A stretch of 5,288 nucleotides of DNA. Origin: Micrococcales bacterium. GTDB taxonomy: Bacteria; Actinomycetota; Actinomycetes; S36-B12. The position numbers were made by a program, and so were the translations under genes. Positions within the stretch are counted from its first letter, which is position 1, and every line of letters starts with the position of its first letter. Below the pieces are notes generated by a model, which was not told the origin of the DNA, searched no databases, and saw only the letters and a list, made by a program, of their open reading frames with translations. The DNA is taken from contig NZLD01000023.1 in assembly GCA_002694095.1 (NCBI GenBank), positions 44,069-49,356 of the forward strand, in the 5' to 3' direction. Of this stretch, positions 4,465-5,288 are shown in pieces.

Positions 4465-5288
4465 GTACCACCAACCCCACGGCCCACCCCGTGGAAAAGG
4501 TCGGCGCCGCGGGCGCCACGTTTGTTGATCAGCGCCTGGGCAGCAATAAGTTCCTCTCACGCAACCTGTCCAAGGTTTTCCCCGAGCACTGGTCCTTCAT
4601 GCTTGGCGAGATCGCCCTCTACTCCTTCATCGTGGTCCTCCTCACCGGCACTTACCTCACCCTCTTCTACAAGCCCAGCATGGCCGAGGTCATCTACGAG
4701 GGCTCCTACGTTCCTCTCAACGGCATCTACATGTCCGAGGCGTACGCGTCCACGCTGAACATCAGTTTCGACATTCGCGGTGGCCTGCTCATCCGGCAGA
4801 TGCACCACTGGTCCGCACTCATCTTCGTGGCTGCCGTTGCCGTGCACATGTTCCGCGTCTTCTTCACCGGGGCGTTCCGCAAACCCCGTGAGTTGAACTG
4901 GATCGTCGGAGTCGCTCTCACCACTCTCGCCCTCGCCGCTGGCTTCACCGGCTACTCCCTGCCTGATGACCTGCTCTCGGGGACCGGTCTGCAGATCATT
5001 CGCGGCATCTTGCAGTCGATACCGTTGATCGGCACCTGGCTCGCGTTCTTTGTCTTCGGGGGTGAGTACCCCGGCGGCGAAATCATCTCTCGGTTGTATT
5101 CCGCGCACATCCTGTTGGTCCCCGGCCTGATCTTGGCTCTGATCACCGTCCACTTGATCATGGTGTGGACCCAAAAGCACACGCAGTTCCCCGGACCGGG
5201 CCGCACCAACAACAACGTTGTCGGATACCCACTACTTCCCATTTACATGGCGAAGGCGGGCGGCTTCTTCTTCATCGTCTTCGGCATC
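4461..5288 (+). CDS. qcrB: Menaquinol-cytochrome c reductase cytochrome b subunit (QcrB), 3' end missing
   Basis: QcrB is the membrane core of the bcc complex. It holds hemes bL and bH and the quinol oxidation and reduction sites. The frame starts at ATG 4461, overlapping the qcrA stop (ATGA), and is open for 276 codons to the right edge; about half of a usual actinobacterial QcrB (roughly 540 residues) is present. Visible features are HWSFMLGEIALYS entering helix 1 (about 43-69), helix 2 with His115 and His129 (QMHHWSAL to VHMFRV), FTGAFRKPRE (135-144), helix 3 (about 147-167), GYSLPDDLLSGTGL (164-177), helix 4 with His216 and His231, and QKHTQFPGPGRT (238-249). The four histidines are the b-heme ligands by family comparison. 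The second pair is 15 residues apart, the b6-type spacing. The Pro-Glu/Asp-Trp/Phe-Tyr Qo motif and the C-terminal helices lie beyond the window. No frameshift is seen in the visible part. Confidence 0.96.
   Translation, partial: MSTTNPTAHPVEKVGAAGATFVDQRLGSNKFLSRNLSKVFPEHWSFMLGEIALYSFIVVLLTGTYLTLFYKPSMAEVIYEGSYVPLNGIYMSEAYASTLNISFDIRGGLLIRQMHHWSALIFVAAVAVHMFRVFFTGAFRKPRELNWIVGVALTTLALAAGFTGYSLPDDLLSGTGLQIIRGILQSIPLIGTWLAFFVFGGEYPGGEIISRLYSAHILLVPGLILALITVHLIMVWTQKHTQFPGPGRTNNNVVGYPLLPIYMAKAGGFFFIVFGI

Noticed and set aside
3241..4560. Long minus-strand open frame opposite qcrA (439 codons)
   Set aside because: It is antisense to a clear Rieske gene and its product is rich in Arg, Gly, Asp and His with no recognisable domain. 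Long antisense frames are expected in GC-rich coding DNA.
4557..5180. Minus-strand open frame opposite qcrB (207 codons)
   Set aside because: It is the antisense shadow of the cytochrome b gene; the product is Gly/Glu/Asp-rich without motifs.

Overview
This window is a respiratory gene cluster from a high-GC Gram-positive bacterium (Actinomycetota). The evidence is the gene order ctaE-qcrC-qcrA-qcrB, a diheme and doubly membrane-anchored cytochrome c subunit, a three-helix Rieske protein with an internal twin-arginine motif, and GC-rich third codon positions. As I recall it, trpD diverging from ctaE is also the mycobacterial arrangement. I cannot name a family or genus from the sequence.

Layout, left to right. 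(1) Positions 1-75 (possibly 1-123 or 1-45), minus strand: the amino-terminal part of an unidentified protein that runs off the left edge. (2) 205-1347, minus: trpD, anthranilate phosphoribosyltransferase, complete. (3) 1376-1864, minus: a small receiver-domain-only protein with degenerate switch residues, 28 bases upstream of trpD and probably cotranscribed with it. (4) 1865-1954: a 90-base divergent intergenic region that must hold the start signals for both directions. (5) 1955-2566, plus: ctaE, cytochrome c oxidase subunit III. (6) 2603-3388, plus: qcrC, diheme cytochrome c. (7) 3385-4464, plus: qcrA, Rieske iron-sulfur protein. (8) 4461 to the right edge, plus: qcrB, cytochrome b, cut after 276 codons. 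No stretch of 300 bases or more lacks a gene. I saw no tRNA, rRNA, CRISPR array, insertion sequence or convincing intrinsic terminator.

How the genes work together. QcrB, QcrA and QcrC form the menaquinol-oxidising cytochrome bcc complex. Electrons go from menaquinol to the Rieske cluster and the b hemes, then to the two c hemes of QcrC, and directly into an aa3 oxidase of which CtaE is subunit III. In actinobacteria these assemble as a III2-IV2 supercomplex without a separate soluble cytochrome c. qcrC/qcrA and qcrA/qcrB overlap by four bases (ATGA), which suggests translational coupling. The catalytic oxidase subunits are not in this window.

I do not see a wholly new system. The least explained element is the receiver-only protein beside the respiratory operon. 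It keeps the phosphoacceptor-type aspartate but lacks the usual Thr/Ser and Lys switch residues, and it resembles an orphan regulator that I recall lying beside the nuo operon in Mycobacterium tuberculosis.
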